Positions 1 to 8,364 of a stretch of DNA of 64,000 nucleotides are shown here, piece by piece. Under the pieces are notes generated by a model, which was not told where the DNA came from, did not search any database, and saw only the letters and a list, made by a program, of their open reading frames with translations. A program made the translations under genes and the position numbers. This DNA is from Bacteroides_D sp963543925. GTDB taxonomy: Bacteria; Bacteroidota; Bacteroidia; Bacteroidales; CAJPTX01. Where the stretch lies: the NCBI GenBank assembly GCA_963543925.1, contig CAUUCP010000003.1, forward strand, positions 1 through 64,000, written 5' to 3'. The stretch's first letter is position 1, and every line of letters starts with the position of its first letter.

Positions 1-12
1 GCTTTCATGGGT

Positions 13-20
13 CAAAGGTA
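13..20 (-). promoter_or_regulatory. promoter -7 box for a gene to the left of the window
   Basis: The minus strand reads TACCTTTG, matching the Bacteroidetes -7 consensus TAnnTTTG. It lies downstream of the recG stop codon and points out of the window, so it probably serves the next minus-strand gene beyond position 1. No clear -33 TTTG is seen at the usual spacing. Confidence 0.4.
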
Positions 21-57
21 GAGAGACTCTACTAATTTTGATGCGGTTGCCCTGCGC

Positions 58-2172
58 TTATCCCACCCGCACGGTGGAGAACTTGACAGAGACCTTATGT
101 TTCTCCAAGAAGGCACGCAAGCCAGCATGTTCTGGTGCGTTGAGGGTCGGATCCTTGGTATAGATATCCCGTACGGTTTCTCGCATCCACTCGACGAGCG
201 TAGCATCGGCACTGGGCTCTACGATATTCATGAGTCCTTGGTATCCACTCTGCCTCTCTCCCTGTAAATCGCCCGCCCCTCGGAGACGGAGATCCTCCTC
301 TGCGATTTTGAAACCGTCGTTCGTGCTCGTGAAGATGCGTAGTCGTCGTAGGGTGTGTTCCTTGAGGTCGGGACGCGTCACGATGTAGCAGTAACTTCGG
401 TTTCCTCCGCGCCCCACGCGTCCGCGTAGTTGGTGTAGTTGAGTGAGTCCGAAACGGTCGGCGTCTTCTATGATCATGATTGTGGCATTCGGTACGTCGA
501 CCCCGACCTCGATTACTGTGGTGGCTACGAGGATGTTTACCTTTCCTGCGGCAAAGGCTTGCATGGCCTGCTCCTTTTCCTGTGGTGGGAGCTGCCCGTG
601 GAGCATCTGGAAAGAGTACTCTGGGAACTGTACTTGGAGCTTCTCAAATCCTTCGACCACGCTCTGGTATTCAAATTTCTCGGACTCGTTTACCAATGGG
701 TAGACAATGTAGGCTTGGTGTCCCGCCGCGATCTCGGCACGGAGCGCCTCGTAGAGCTTAGCGCGCTGGGTATTGAAGTAATGTTGTGTAGTAATCGGTT
801 TTCGTCCCGCAGGAAGCTCGTCAATCACACTGACGTCCAGTCCTGCAAAGAGTGTCAGGGCAAGGGTACGTGGTATAGGTGTTGCGGACATGACGAGAAT
901 GTGTGGCATGAGCGTTGGGTTCTTTCCCCAGAGCTTTGCACGCTGCCCTACCCCAAAGCGATGCTGTTCGTCGACAATCACCAGTCCCAGATTGTGAAAG
1001 ACCACGGTATCTTCTATCAACGCGTGTGTACCGATGAGGATATGCAAGGATCCTTCTTCTAGGGTCTTTGCAATTCGTTTTCTGTCTCGCTGTGAGGTAC
1101 TTCCCGTCAAGAGTTCTACGCGTACAGGTAGGTCTCCCAACATCTTTGTAATCCCCTTGTAGTGTTGCGTGGCCAGGATCTCGGTGGGTGCCATCAGACA
1201 GCCCTGTGCTTGATTGTCTACGGCAAGGAGGAGTGCGAAGAGTGCGACGAGCGTTTTACCACTTCCGACGTCCCCCTGGAGGAGTCGGTTCATCTGCCTA
1301 CCGCTCCGCATATCGTCAAAGATTTCGTGTACCACGCGCTTCTGCGCGCCTGTAAGAGCGAAACGCAGGTAGTTGTGATAGAACCCATTGAATAGCTCGC
1401 CCACGTGCGTACATGGTATACCAGCGATTTGAGTATCGCGCACTAGGAACTCCGCTTGCTGCATCTGGAGTAGGAGCCATTCCTCGCATTTGAAATACTC
1501 TCGTGCACGCCTTGCCTCGTCTTCGTTTCTTGGGAAATGGATACGCCAGATGGCTTCTGCTCGCGACATAAGGTTGTAGCGCGAGCGCACCTCGGGGGGG
1601 AGTACCTCGGTCACCTGCCCATCGACATAGAGCAGCGCCTTGTTTATGACCTCCGCCATGCGCTTGTAGGAGAAGTAAATCTTCTTCAACACTTCGGGTA
1701 TTTCATAAACGGGCTCTAGTCCCAAGCGTGGGAGTCGTCCCTCGGGTAGGATTTCCAACTCGGGGTGTACAAAGCTGTAGGTGTTTTGGAAACGCGAGGG
1801 CTTTCCGAAGAGCTGATATCGCGCATTGAGGATCAGCTGCTTCTGTATGAAACGTAGCCCTTTGAAAAATACGGCGAGGAATATTCCCGTCTCGTCTTGG
1901 AACTCTACTTCTAGGCGTCGTTTGACCCCCTCGCCCTGATAGGAGATATACCTCAGCGTGGCGACCAAGAGTACGGGCTGTTCTCCATGGATGTAACGGT
2001 AGGGGGTAATTCGACTACGGTCATTGTAACGAAATGGGTAATAGAGTAATAGGTCTTCGACGGTCTTTAGTCGCATGGCTGTCATCAACCCCGTTTCCCA
2101 TTTCGCACTGAGGCGGAGCACCCCCAGTGGGGCATCTAGTGGCGTAGACATCGCATCTTGTAGTATTGGCAT
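58..2172 (-). CDS. recG: ATP-dependent DNA helicase RecG
   Basis: RecG is a superfamily 2 helicase that remodels stalled replication forks and branched recombination intermediates in the cytoplasm. The protein shows the N-terminal wedge/OB region, Walker A (GDVGSGKT), the RecG-type DEQH box (VDEQHRFGVGQ), SATPIPRT, and motif VI RGRVGRG near the C-terminus. I start it at the ATG at 2172, giving 704 residues, close to the usual family length. That ATG shares one base with the stop codon of the upstream glycosyltransferase (TGATG), which suggests translational coupling. The frame is open a further 27 codons upstream, but that stretch only reads over the end of the neighbouring gene. It is the last gene of the trmD - DUF7935-like - glycosyltransferase - recG group. 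Confidence 0.95.
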   Translation of the reverse strand: MPILQDAMSTPLDAPLGVLRLSAKWETGLMTAMRLKTVEDLLLYYPFRYNDRSRITPYRYIHGEQPVLLVATLRYISYQGEGVKRRLEVEFQDETGIFLAVFFKGLRFIQKQLILNARYQLFGKPSRFQNTYSFVHPELEILPEGRLPRLGLEPVYEIPEVLKKIYFSYKRMAEVINKALLYVDGQVTEVLPPEVRSRYNLMSRAEAIWRIHFPRNEDEARRAREYFKCEEWLLLQMQQAEFLVRDTQIAGIPCTHVGELFNGFYHNYLRFALTGAQKRVVHEIFDDMRSGRQMNRLLQGDVGSGKTLVALFALLLAVDNQAQGCLMAPTEILATQHYKGITKMLGDLPVRVELLTGSTSQRDRKRIAKTLEEGSLHILIGTHALIEDTVVFHNLGLVIVDEQHRFGVGQRAKLWGKNPTLMPHILVMSATPIPRTLALTLFAGLDVSVIDELPAGRKPITTQHYFNTQRAKLYEALRAEIAAGHQAYIVYPLVNESEKFEYQSVVEGFEKLQVQFPEYSFQMLHGQLPPQEKEQAMQAFAAGKVNILVATTVIEVGVDVPNATIMIIEDADRFGLTQLHQLRGRVGRGGNRSYCYIVTRPDLKEHTLRRLRIFTSTNDGFKIAEEDLRLRGAGDLQGERQSGYQGLMNIVEPSADATLVEWMRETVRDIYTKDPTLNAPEHAGLRAFLEKHKVSVKFSTVRVG

Positions 2173-3152
2173 CAATGTGCATGAGGCTTGCTCGTCCAGA
2201 GGGTACTCAGAAGGCCCAAACCGTACCCCGAGACCATCACCCCACAAGCCCATAGACTACGCAAGGCGAGGGAGAGACTGCGGAACTGGCGATAAGCATG
2301 GCACACGACCCACAATCCATACAGCAGCCCCACGACGAGCAGCACTACGCACTGCCAATATACGAAAAGTAGCAGGATCCATGCTCCCGCTCCGAGGATA
2401 GCCAACGATGGCAAGAGATGTACCAGACGCAACGTCCCAGGGTGTCGACGCGCGAGTATCCGACGCGCCTGCCCAGAGTGGTAGACCTGTCGGAAGAAAC
2501 TTCTCCACGAGGTGCGTCGCTTGTGATAGACAAAGAGTTCTCGGTTGAGGGCTGAGTGATACCCCGCCTCGCAGAGACGCATACTGAGATCTACGTCCTC
2601 TCCATAACGGAGATTGGCAAAGCCCTTCACTTCGGCGAAAGCCGTCGTCCGCACCCCCATATTGAACGTACGGGGATAGAACTTATCGGTCGTTTCTCCT
2701 CCTCCGCGAATTCCGCCAGTACTGTATGGCGAGGTCATGGCATAGGAGATCGCCTTCTGAATAGGGGTAAAATGTTCGTTCCACGCATCGGGTCCTCCCC
2801 ACAAGTCGACTTCGGGATGCTGGTCAAGCCACGTCTTAGCACTCGCTAGGTAATGTGGTGGGAGGGTACAGTCCGAGTCAACAAAAAGAATATAGTCTGT
2901 TGTGCCCTTCAGAGCCGCTACACCGTGGTTACGTGCTAGTGCAGGTCCTGTATTCTCTTGGGAGAGGTAAAGGAGATCCATTGCGGAAGCGTACTGGGCA
3001 CAGACAGCATCGGAGGGGCGTGTGGAACCGTCCTCTACGACCACTACACGGAAATCCTTGGTCGTTTGTAAGGCTAGGCTGACAAGGAGTTCCTTCAGTT
3101 CCTCGGGACGATTATAAACAGCCACCACAAGCCCGATACGAGAGTGTGTCAT
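2172..3152 (-). CDS. family 2 glycosyltransferase with C-terminal membrane segments
   Basis: A GT-A fold glycosyltransferase of 326 residues. The N-terminus has the GT2 nucleotide-sugar signature (VVAVYNRPEE, then VEDGST), a DxD-like metal site in FVDSD and an acceptor-side acidic motif in YGEDVDLSMRL. The last 90 residues or so are strongly hydrophobic with two to three predicted membrane segments, so it probably works at the cytoplasmic face of the inner membrane on a lipid-linked or nascent glycan. Donor and acceptor cannot be told from sequence. It sits between the DUF7935-like gene and recG, and its stop overlaps the recG start. Nothing nearby points to a dedicated polysaccharide locus. 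Confidence 0.85.
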   Translation of the reverse strand: MTHSRIGLVVAVYNRPEELKELLVSLALQTTKDFRVVVVEDGSTRPSDAVCAQYASAMDLLYLSQENTGPALARNHGVAALKGTTDYILFVDSDCTLPPHYLASAKTWLDQHPEVDLWGGPDAWNEHFTPIQKAISYAMTSPYSTGGIRGGGETTDKFYPRTFNMGVRTTAFAEVKGFANLRYGEDVDLSMRLCEAGYHSALNRELFVYHKRRTSWRSFFRQVYHSGQARRILARRHPGTLRLVHLLPSLAILGAGAWILLLFVYWQCVVLLVVGLLYGLWVVCHAYRQFRSLSLALRSLWACGVMVSGYGLGLLSTLWTSKPHAH

Positions 3153-3198
3153 ACGATATGGGGGATATTTTAGAGAAATGGGGAGTGGTGGGGGACGG

Positions 3199-3717
3199 TT
3201 ACATCAACCGAGAGGCCTCGCTCCGCAAAGCAGAGAGGGCTGTGGCAGTGGGATGCGTAGAGAGCTCGAGGAGCATCGCCAAGATCATCTTAGAGAGCTC
3301 ATTGGCAGGGCTGGCGGGGTGCACCTTCTCGCCACACATGGTGATCATCTTTGCGACGTTGCCCTTGGCCTGTCGTACCTGTTGCCACACCTCGTGACTG
3401 ACGTAGATTTGTTGCGAGAGGTTATGCTCCCACTCCTCACGGATATTAGCCAAGAGATGATACTCGTACTCTTTGGCGGTTTGTTCTCCCATCTCGCATC
3501 GCACCAAGAGACTCTCGGGGCTAATTCGCTCCATGAGCAAGGTCAGTCGTTCATAAGCTTGTAAGCGTACCGGGAGGGTTAACTTTCGAGTCTCAATGCC
3601 CTGCTGAAGTGCGTCGCGATGCAGCAGCGAACGAGTAAGATAGCGATAGGAGAGCAGCCCAGCTGCCAAGACCAAGACACTCGGCACAAAAGCCAGTAAT
3701 AGGAGTTGTGTTTCCAT
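3199..3717 (-). CDS. membrane-anchored DUF7935-like protein
   Basis: A 172-residue protein with one N-terminal membrane segment (about residues 4-24) followed by a soluble, mostly helical domain. The pattern PVRLQAYERLTLLMERISPE and a later EVWQQVRQAKGN resembles a conserved uncharacterised Bacteroidetes family that I recall as DUF7935; this is family memory rather than a search result. It begins 9 bp after the trmD stop, so the two are probably cotranscribed. No catalytic motif is visible. A role in envelope or growth-coupled physiology would be a guess. Confidence 0.75.
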   Translation of the reverse strand: METQLLLLAFVPSVLVLAAGLLSYRYLTRSLLHRDALQQGIETRKLTLPVRLQAYERLTLLMERISPESLLVRCEMGEQTAKEYEYHLLANIREEWEHNLSQQIYVSHEVWQQVRQAKGNVAKMITMCGEKVHPASPANELSKMILAMLLELSTHPTATALSALRSEASRLM

Positions 3718-3726
3718 GGTAAGGAT

Positions 3727-4437
3727 TTATTCTTCCGAAAGAGTGGTTCGTTCGAGGTACTGTTGCAGGAGTGCTGGACGTCGTTCTGCGGTCAGGCGTA
3801 GCGCCTCGGCATGTTGCCACTTAGCGATCTCTGGGAAGTTCCCTGAGCGGAGGATAGGCGGCACCTCCCAGCCCCTGAAGTTCTCGGGACGTGTATAAGC
3901 TGGTGGAGAGACGAGTCCGTCCTGAAAGGAGTCCGACAGCGCCGAGGTGGCATCCCCCAATGCCCCGGGGAGGAGACGTACGATGGAGTCTACGATTACG
4001 GCAGCCGCAAGCTCGCCCCCACTCAGGATATAGTCTCCGATGCTTATTTCTCTAGTTACGAGGTGGTCTCGTACCCGCTGGTCAACGCCTTTGTAGTGTC
4101 CACATAAGATGAGCACACGCGGCTTCAAACTAAGCTCGGTAGCGAGGGCTTGGGTCAGGAGTTCACCGTCGGGAGCGGTATAGATAATCTCGTCGTATGC
4201 CCCACTGCTAGCCTGAAGGTGTTCCACAGCCTCGAAGATCGGCTCTGGTTTCATGACCATCCCTGCATCAGGACCATAGGCGTAGTCGTCGACCGTGCGT
4301 CGCTTGTCGTGGGTATAGTCCCTTAGATTATGCAGTGAGATCTCTACAATACGCTGTGCACGCGCCCTCCCAACGATAGAGTAGTCAAGTGCACCTGTCA
4401 AGAGCTCGGGGAGTACAGTAAGGATATCGATAGTCAC
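3727..4437 (-). CDS. trmD: tRNA (guanine-N1)-methyltransferase TrmD
   Basis: TrmD transfers a methyl group from S-adenosylmethionine to G37 of tRNAs, next to the anticodon, preventing +1 frameshifts. The 236-residue protein has the SPOUT trefoil-knot signatures LCGHYKGVDQRV and ISIGDYILSGGELAA, and an N-terminal TIDILTVLPELL. The start is GTG at 4437; no in-frame ATG fits the family N-terminus. A TAnnTTTG box lies just upstream at 4458-4465. It leads the operon that ends with recG. Confidence 0.97.
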   Translation of the reverse strand: MTIDILTVLPELLTGALDYSIVGRARAQRIVEISLHNLRDYTHDKRRTVDDYAYGPDAGMVMKPEPIFEAVEHLQASSGAYDEIIYTAPDGELLTQALATELSLKPRVLILCGHYKGVDQRVRDHLVTREISIGDYILSGGELAAAVIVDSIVRLLPGALGDATSALSDSFQDGLVSPPAYTRPENFRGWEVPPILRSGNFPEIAKWQHAEALRLTAERRPALLQQYLERTTLSEE

Positions 4438-4457
4438 AGCAATAGAAATTGGTATAC

Positions 4458-4465
4458 CAAAGATA
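4458..4465 (-). promoter_or_regulatory. trmD promoter -7 box
   Basis: The minus strand reads TATCTTTG (consensus TAnnTTTG), 20 bp before the trmD GTG start. No good -33 TTTG is visible at the expected 19-21 bp spacing. Confidence 0.45.
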
Positions 4466-4797
4466 TGGAAAATAGAAGGAATAGGTAACGTCTAATGCAC
4501 TAGACGAAGGGGAGTGTAAGTCCTAGCGGTTGTATCGCCCGCCTACCAGAGTAGGGGATATTGCCCTAAAAGAGTGTGTAAGCGTTACAGAGTGTAGGAT
4601 AAGAATAATAGATAAGGAGGGCTACAATACGCGACTTCGTCGTCATAGGCATTATCGCATTATAACAATTGATGGTACTCAGGAGAGCAACTCGGCTACC
4701 TAGTTTCCCCCCTCTTCCATCCAAAAGTACAAGAATATTGGTCGTTGAAGGTTCGATACCACTGGTCAACAAGATAATGAGCTCGGTGGTCAACACC
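4466..4797. other. intergenic region without a supported gene
   Basis: About 330 bp between the end of the type IX secreted protein gene and the trmD promoter. It holds a small hairpin at 4489-4506 (CGTCTA and TAGACG arms, 6-nt loop), which could be a weak terminator, and a direct pair of GGTCAAC motifs near 4764 and 4788. A 76-codon minus-strand frame is open here but has no recognisable content. I see no RNA gene. Confidence 0.5.
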
Positions 4798-6681
4798 TTA
4801 TTCTAGCACTACCTTTTTCGTATCTCGAAGACCGTTTTGGTATACAATATGCAGCATATAAAGCCCGCGAGGCAAGTCGGCAACCCACACGGGATGATTG
4901 GGCTGCACCCCAGCACGAACACAAACTCCATCCAAAGCGTAGAGTTGTGCCATAACCACAGGCTCATCGGTCTGCAAGACAAATTGCTCTCGCCCAGGGT
5001 TTGGGTACAAACTCGACTGCGGCAATGGGATACCACACCCCGACGTAGAAGGTAACTCGGGATCGATGCCCTGCCCTCCACAAACCAATCGCAAGAGTAA
5101 GGCACCATTCATCTTCGAACGACTCCACTGTGCCGTGGTACGAGTATGTACAATCGCCTTGAACGGTGTCAGCGCATCGTAACCGATATTCAACATATCG
5201 GCTGTCAGCTGCTCCCACCCCACATGGTAGGGTTTAGTAAAGTTGATGGCTGTCGTAAGCTTGATGTCGTAAAAACGCGCCACTTCCCCCTCTTCATAAG
5301 GGGGGGTAACGATCTGCTCATAAAGCTTTCTCCCTGGCACTCCGTCAACATCTTCCCAGAAACAGAGACGGAATTTCTTACGAGAGCGCAGATCAGCTAT
5401 TGGTTGAAACCAGATGCGCACGGCCTCGATCGCAGTAGCTTTCAAGGGCACAAAACGCATCGCGACCGCGGCACGGTCTGCGCCGACACCGACTATCCCA
5501 TAACCACTGGTCGGCTCTCCCAAGTCGTAGGCATATTCGTTGGTACAGTGTAGGAGGGTCTCGACCGTGTCGTTCCATCGAAAAGGCGCTGTCTTCGCAG
5601 CATTGTCGGTCTGTAAGATAGCTCGGATACGCACCTTGATTTCTTCGCCCCCGAGCGACTCCCACGGATAGGAGATTGTACGCCGATAGGCTATTGTCGC
5701 ATGTGGAGTAATGTTCAGGTTTCCTCCCGTAAAAGTCGCAGGAGGGATCTTTCCTGTCAAATCCTTAATCTCAAAAAGGCGTCGCACATTGTTGGAGCGC
5801 CCACCGAAATTCTCATAATAAACCCCCAGCGAATCTGCAGCTTCTGCATCTCGTAAATTCAAATATTCGGCAAAAGCCCCAGTCGGTACAGAGCTATACT
5901 GCGTGAAAAGCGTTTTAGGCAACCTAGTACAGGCTACATCAGGCACAATGGTATCGTTGAAAGCACGATTCGCATTGAGGTAGACAAGATCTACGTGCCA
6001 TTGACTGCTATTTGCCATACGCCCTGGTGCCGTATTGTCATGCACGAGAGAGGCAAGGTTTCTGAACCGGAATCGGAATCCGTCATGTAGAAAGCGACGT
6101 TCCTGCAAGGGAATATGTGCTAAAAAGAAGTGCTGTTGAGGTCGCTCGTGTTTCTGTATAAGGTGCGCGTCCCGACGGCGCGTGTGACGGAAAAACTGTT
6201 CCACCCGTCCCTGTTGTGCAAAAAACAGAGCACCCCAAACATTCACCCACTCTTGCTTTACGGGATCGAAGAAATCTACCATTAGAGAGTCTCCACGTGC
6301 TGGAGCTTCAACCCATCCCCCTGGCTGGAATCGGAATGAGAGATAGAGGGAATCCTGCCCCTCCTCAATGTCTATTGGACGTGACACAATCTGTTCGGCA
6401 GCAAAGACCGCTGGTGTCGCATTACGGTGCAACAATCCATCGGCTTGTGCAGCATCAAAGGTAAGCACCCCCAAAGTTGGCGCCTCGAATGCACGAGCAC
6501 GAGTTACCGTCACATCCGTAGTTCCCTCCCAATAAGCAGGTAAAGGAGTGTTCCCCGAGTAAGCAAAATCATCGAAAAAGGGTAACGTAAGCCGTTCCTG
6601 AGGCATTGTCTGCCCGTTCCCCCTCTGTGCGAAAAAGAGACACACGAACACTACAAGGGTCTGAAACCAGAATCTGTACAT
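4798..6681 (-). CDS. secreted protein with type IX secretion (type A) sorting domain
   Basis: A 627-residue exported protein. Residues 1-24 form a signal peptide ending GNGQ. The last 75 or so residues have the Por/type IX sorting-domain pattern: SLYPNPGREQF, a VYALDG-like turn (LYALDGVCV), GLYMLHI and a terminal KKVVLE. Such domains direct cargo across the outer membrane and are cleaved at the cell surface. The middle contains beta-rich segments with no catalytic motif that I recognise; it may be a surface adhesin or structural protein. It starts 14 bp after the PASTA gene stop and is probably cotranscribed with it. Confidence 0.85.
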   Translation of the reverse strand: MYRFWFQTLVVFVCLFFAQRGNGQTMPQERLTLPFFDDFAYSGNTPLPAYWEGTTDVTVTRARAFEAPTLGVLTFDAAQADGLLHRNATPAVFAAEQIVSRPIDIEEGQDSLYLSFRFQPGGWVEAPARGDSLMVDFFDPVKQEWVNVWGALFFAQQGRVEQFFRHTRRRDAHLIQKHERPQQHFFLAHIPLQERRFLHDGFRFRFRNLASLVHDNTAPGRMANSSQWHVDLVYLNANRAFNDTIVPDVACTRLPKTLFTQYSSVPTGAFAEYLNLRDAEAADSLGVYYENFGGRSNNVRRLFEIKDLTGKIPPATFTGGNLNITPHATIAYRRTISYPWESLGGEEIKVRIRAILQTDNAAKTAPFRWNDTVETLLHCTNEYAYDLGEPTSGYGIVGVGADRAAVAMRFVPLKATAIEAVRIWFQPIADLRSRKKFRLCFWEDVDGVPGRKLYEQIVTPPYEEGEVARFYDIKLTTAINFTKPYHVGWEQLTADMLNIGYDALTPFKAIVHTRTTAQWSRSKMNGALLLRLVCGGQGIDPELPSTSGCGIPLPQSSLYPNPGREQFVLQTDEPVVMAQLYALDGVCVRAGVQPNHPVWVADLPRGLYMLHIVYQNGLRDTKKVVLE

Positions 6682-6695
6682 GCAATGGAGTTAAG

Positions 6696-7589
6696 CTAAA
6701 AGACTACGAAGTCGTCGTCCAACTCCGCATCCTCGTTTTCTTTAACTAACGTATCTGCGTTCTGATTATTGATATCCTCTTGGATAGCCTGCCCCGCAAT
6801 ACGTGATGCATTAAGGGTCAACCAGACCCCGATACGCGACCCTAAAGGCAGTTCTCGAGGACCAAGATAAGGCGGATTACTCATGTAGACACGTGCGGAG
6901 AGGGTATCTGCCATGTCCTTGACCGTTTCATCAAATACCACCTTCCCCATATTCAAAGATCGAGATGCCAACATACGTCGCGCCTCAGCAAGAGTCAATT
7001 GAATAAGGTTAGGTTGTGTAGTAAAGCTATTTTCAAATCCCTTTCCCAACAACAAATCGACCATTCCGCCCTTAGGGATTTTATCTCCTGGCTGGAGTTC
7101 TTCACCTTCAAACGTCTGTTTCAAGACACTATTCAGCGCGATGTCTGGCGTAAAGGAGAGTTGTCCACACTGCAATCCCGCTTGGTCGAGCAAGATAAGT
7201 GCCTGACGCAACGTTTCTCCGACAAGAGCTGGCGCATTGACCATCATCGGCTTACAGGCATTGATAGATAGGAAAACATGTCGGTCACGCTTCACTTTTT
7301 CTCCCGCGAGAGGCTGTTGTTGAAGGATAATCCCTGGACGCTTAGTGACCACATAAGAGGAGTCTAGGAGTACAAGATTGAGATGCGACTCCTTCGCTAA
7401 ACGGTAAGCGTCTCTTAATGAAAGCCCCACCAAATTGGGCACAGCGAATTCGTCTCCGTGTCGTGTCAATAGGCGCAAGGAAACGAAGGAAACGACGACC
7501 AAAAAGAACAACAAAAGAAGTGCAACAATCGGGTGGTGGACATAGGGAATCCTCCAAACGTTCCGTAGAAGGCGTGTAAATTTCGACAT
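6696..7589 (-). CDS. stand-alone PASTA-domain membrane protein
   Basis: A 297-residue protein with a short cytoplasmic N-terminus, one membrane segment (about residues 20-40, LLLLFFLVVVSFVSL) and three successive PASTA repeats in the periplasm (about 47-112, 113-184 and 185-262), the first opening with VPNLVGLSLRDAYRLA. The C-terminus is acidic. In Firmicutes PASTA repeats bind muropeptides on Ser/Thr kinases and PBPs; here there is no kinase or transpeptidase domain, so a wall-sensing or scaffold role is inferred. I start at the ATG at 7589 rather than the TTG two codons earlier; a promoter box lies 22 bp upstream. It leads the pair with the type IX secreted protein. Confidence 0.88.
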   Translation of the reverse strand: MSKFTRLLRNVWRIPYVHHPIVALLLLFFLVVVSFVSLRLLTRHGDEFAVPNLVGLSLRDAYRLAKESHLNLVLLDSSYVVTKRPGIILQQQPLAGEKVKRDRHVFLSINACKPMMVNAPALVGETLRQALILLDQAGLQCGQLSFTPDIALNSVLKQTFEGEELQPGDKIPKGGMVDLLLGKGFENSFTTQPNLIQLTLAEARRMLASRSLNMGKVVFDETVKDMADTLSARVYMSNPPYLGPRELPLGSRIGVWLTLNASRIAGQAIQEDINNQNADTLVKENEDAELDDDFVVF

Positions 7590-7611
7590 TCGCAACGCAT
7601 ATTTGAAAGCA

Positions 7612-7619
7612 CAAAGATA
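7612..7619 (-). promoter_or_regulatory. promoter -7 box for the PASTA operon
   Basis: Minus-strand TATCTTTG matches TAnnTTTG and lies 22 bp before the chosen PASTA start. The -33 element is not evident. Confidence 0.45.
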
Positions 7620-7761
7620 AACATTTGCCTCACGACGAGGGGGCTGAAAATCAGCTGTAAGCTTAAGGATCAGCGATATTCATCATGCTCTCCATCCCTT
7701 CAGACGAGCAGAATATGCCCAATAGCCCCTAGACTCGAGTCTCAAGGTTTAAAATTTATGG

Positions 7762-7769
7762 TATAATTG
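7762..7769 (+). promoter_or_regulatory. possible promoter of the small acidic protein gene
   Basis: TATAATTG lies 31 bp before the ATG at 7801. It is one base off the Bacteroidetes -7 box TAnnTTTG and also contains a perfect TATAAT. No -33 TTTG is seen at the expected distance, so support is modest. Confidence 0.35.
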
Positions 7770-7800
7770 CACCGCAGAAAAGCTGGATGCTTGAGAGATC

Positions 7801-8127
7801 ATGACTACTGAAAGAGAAAACAAGAAACGAATCTTAACGAGCTACGAACGCCTCTCGGAGGAACTTCGTGAGCTCTTTGCGCAGACCTACCCCATGGGAT
7901 ATTACCATGCGGTGCTACCGCTAACGAAGCCAAACGGGGAGCTGATTTATGTCGTTCGTCTCGAAACCCCGGAAACGTCCTATCTCGTAAAAGTGGAAGT
8001 GAAGATCGATGACGTAGGAGACCTTGAGGAGGAAGAAAACGACAGCTACGAGGCAGAGAATGAGCCTCTAGAGGCCGCCGATCAATTCGCCGACGACAAA
8101 GACGACGAGGAAGGCGACTACGACTAA
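7801..8127 (+). CDS. small acidic conserved hypothetical protein
   Basis: A 108-residue protein, one of only two convincing plus-strand genes in the window. The N-terminal 70 residues form a charged, probably folded domain (SYERLSEELRELFAQTYP, then VVRLETPETSYLVKVEVKID). The last 40 residues are almost entirely Glu and Asp with few hydrophobics, ending EEGDYD. There is no signal peptide, so it should be cytoplasmic. I recall similar short proteins in Bacteroidales but no assigned function. It is divergent from the PASTA gene and convergent with the double-parvulin gene. The acidic tail might bind basic proteins or RNA-binding proteins; that is speculation. Confidence 0.8.
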   Translation: MTTERENKKRILTSYERLSEELRELFAQTYPMGYYHAVLPLTKPNGELIYVVRLETPETSYLVKVEVKIDDVGDLEEEENDSYEAENEPLEAADQFADDKDDEEGDYD

Positions 8128-8364
8128 TCGCCCTTGCTTGTCTTCCTTATTGCTTGCATCTCTTGCAGGCTCTTGCCGTTCCTTTCCAAAAGGTGCGGCT
8201 TTTTTCTTAATAAGGAGATCGAAATATCAAGATCAAACGTAGTATTCTGGAAAGGGGGATATCGTTCTTGCAAGAAGGTAGAGATGCATCTCGCTTGGAA
8301 CATCTCCTCATTCTACAGAAAGATTCCCCTCAGAGATTTCCCATCTGGACACCCATACAGCAGG

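Noticed and set aside
439..1062. 207-codon plus-strand frame opposite recG
   Set aside because: An antisense shadow of a well-supported helicase gene.
4740..4762. GGTTCGATACC, resembling a tRNA T-arm
   Set aside because: The stem next to the loop does not pair properly, and no acceptor or anticodon arm can be formed from the flanking sequence.
4566..4796. 76-codon minus-strand frame starting at a GTG just after the type IX protein stop
   Set aside because: No recognisable domain or signal, non-ATG start, and it runs through sequence with hairpins; it looks like chance openness in an intergenic gap.
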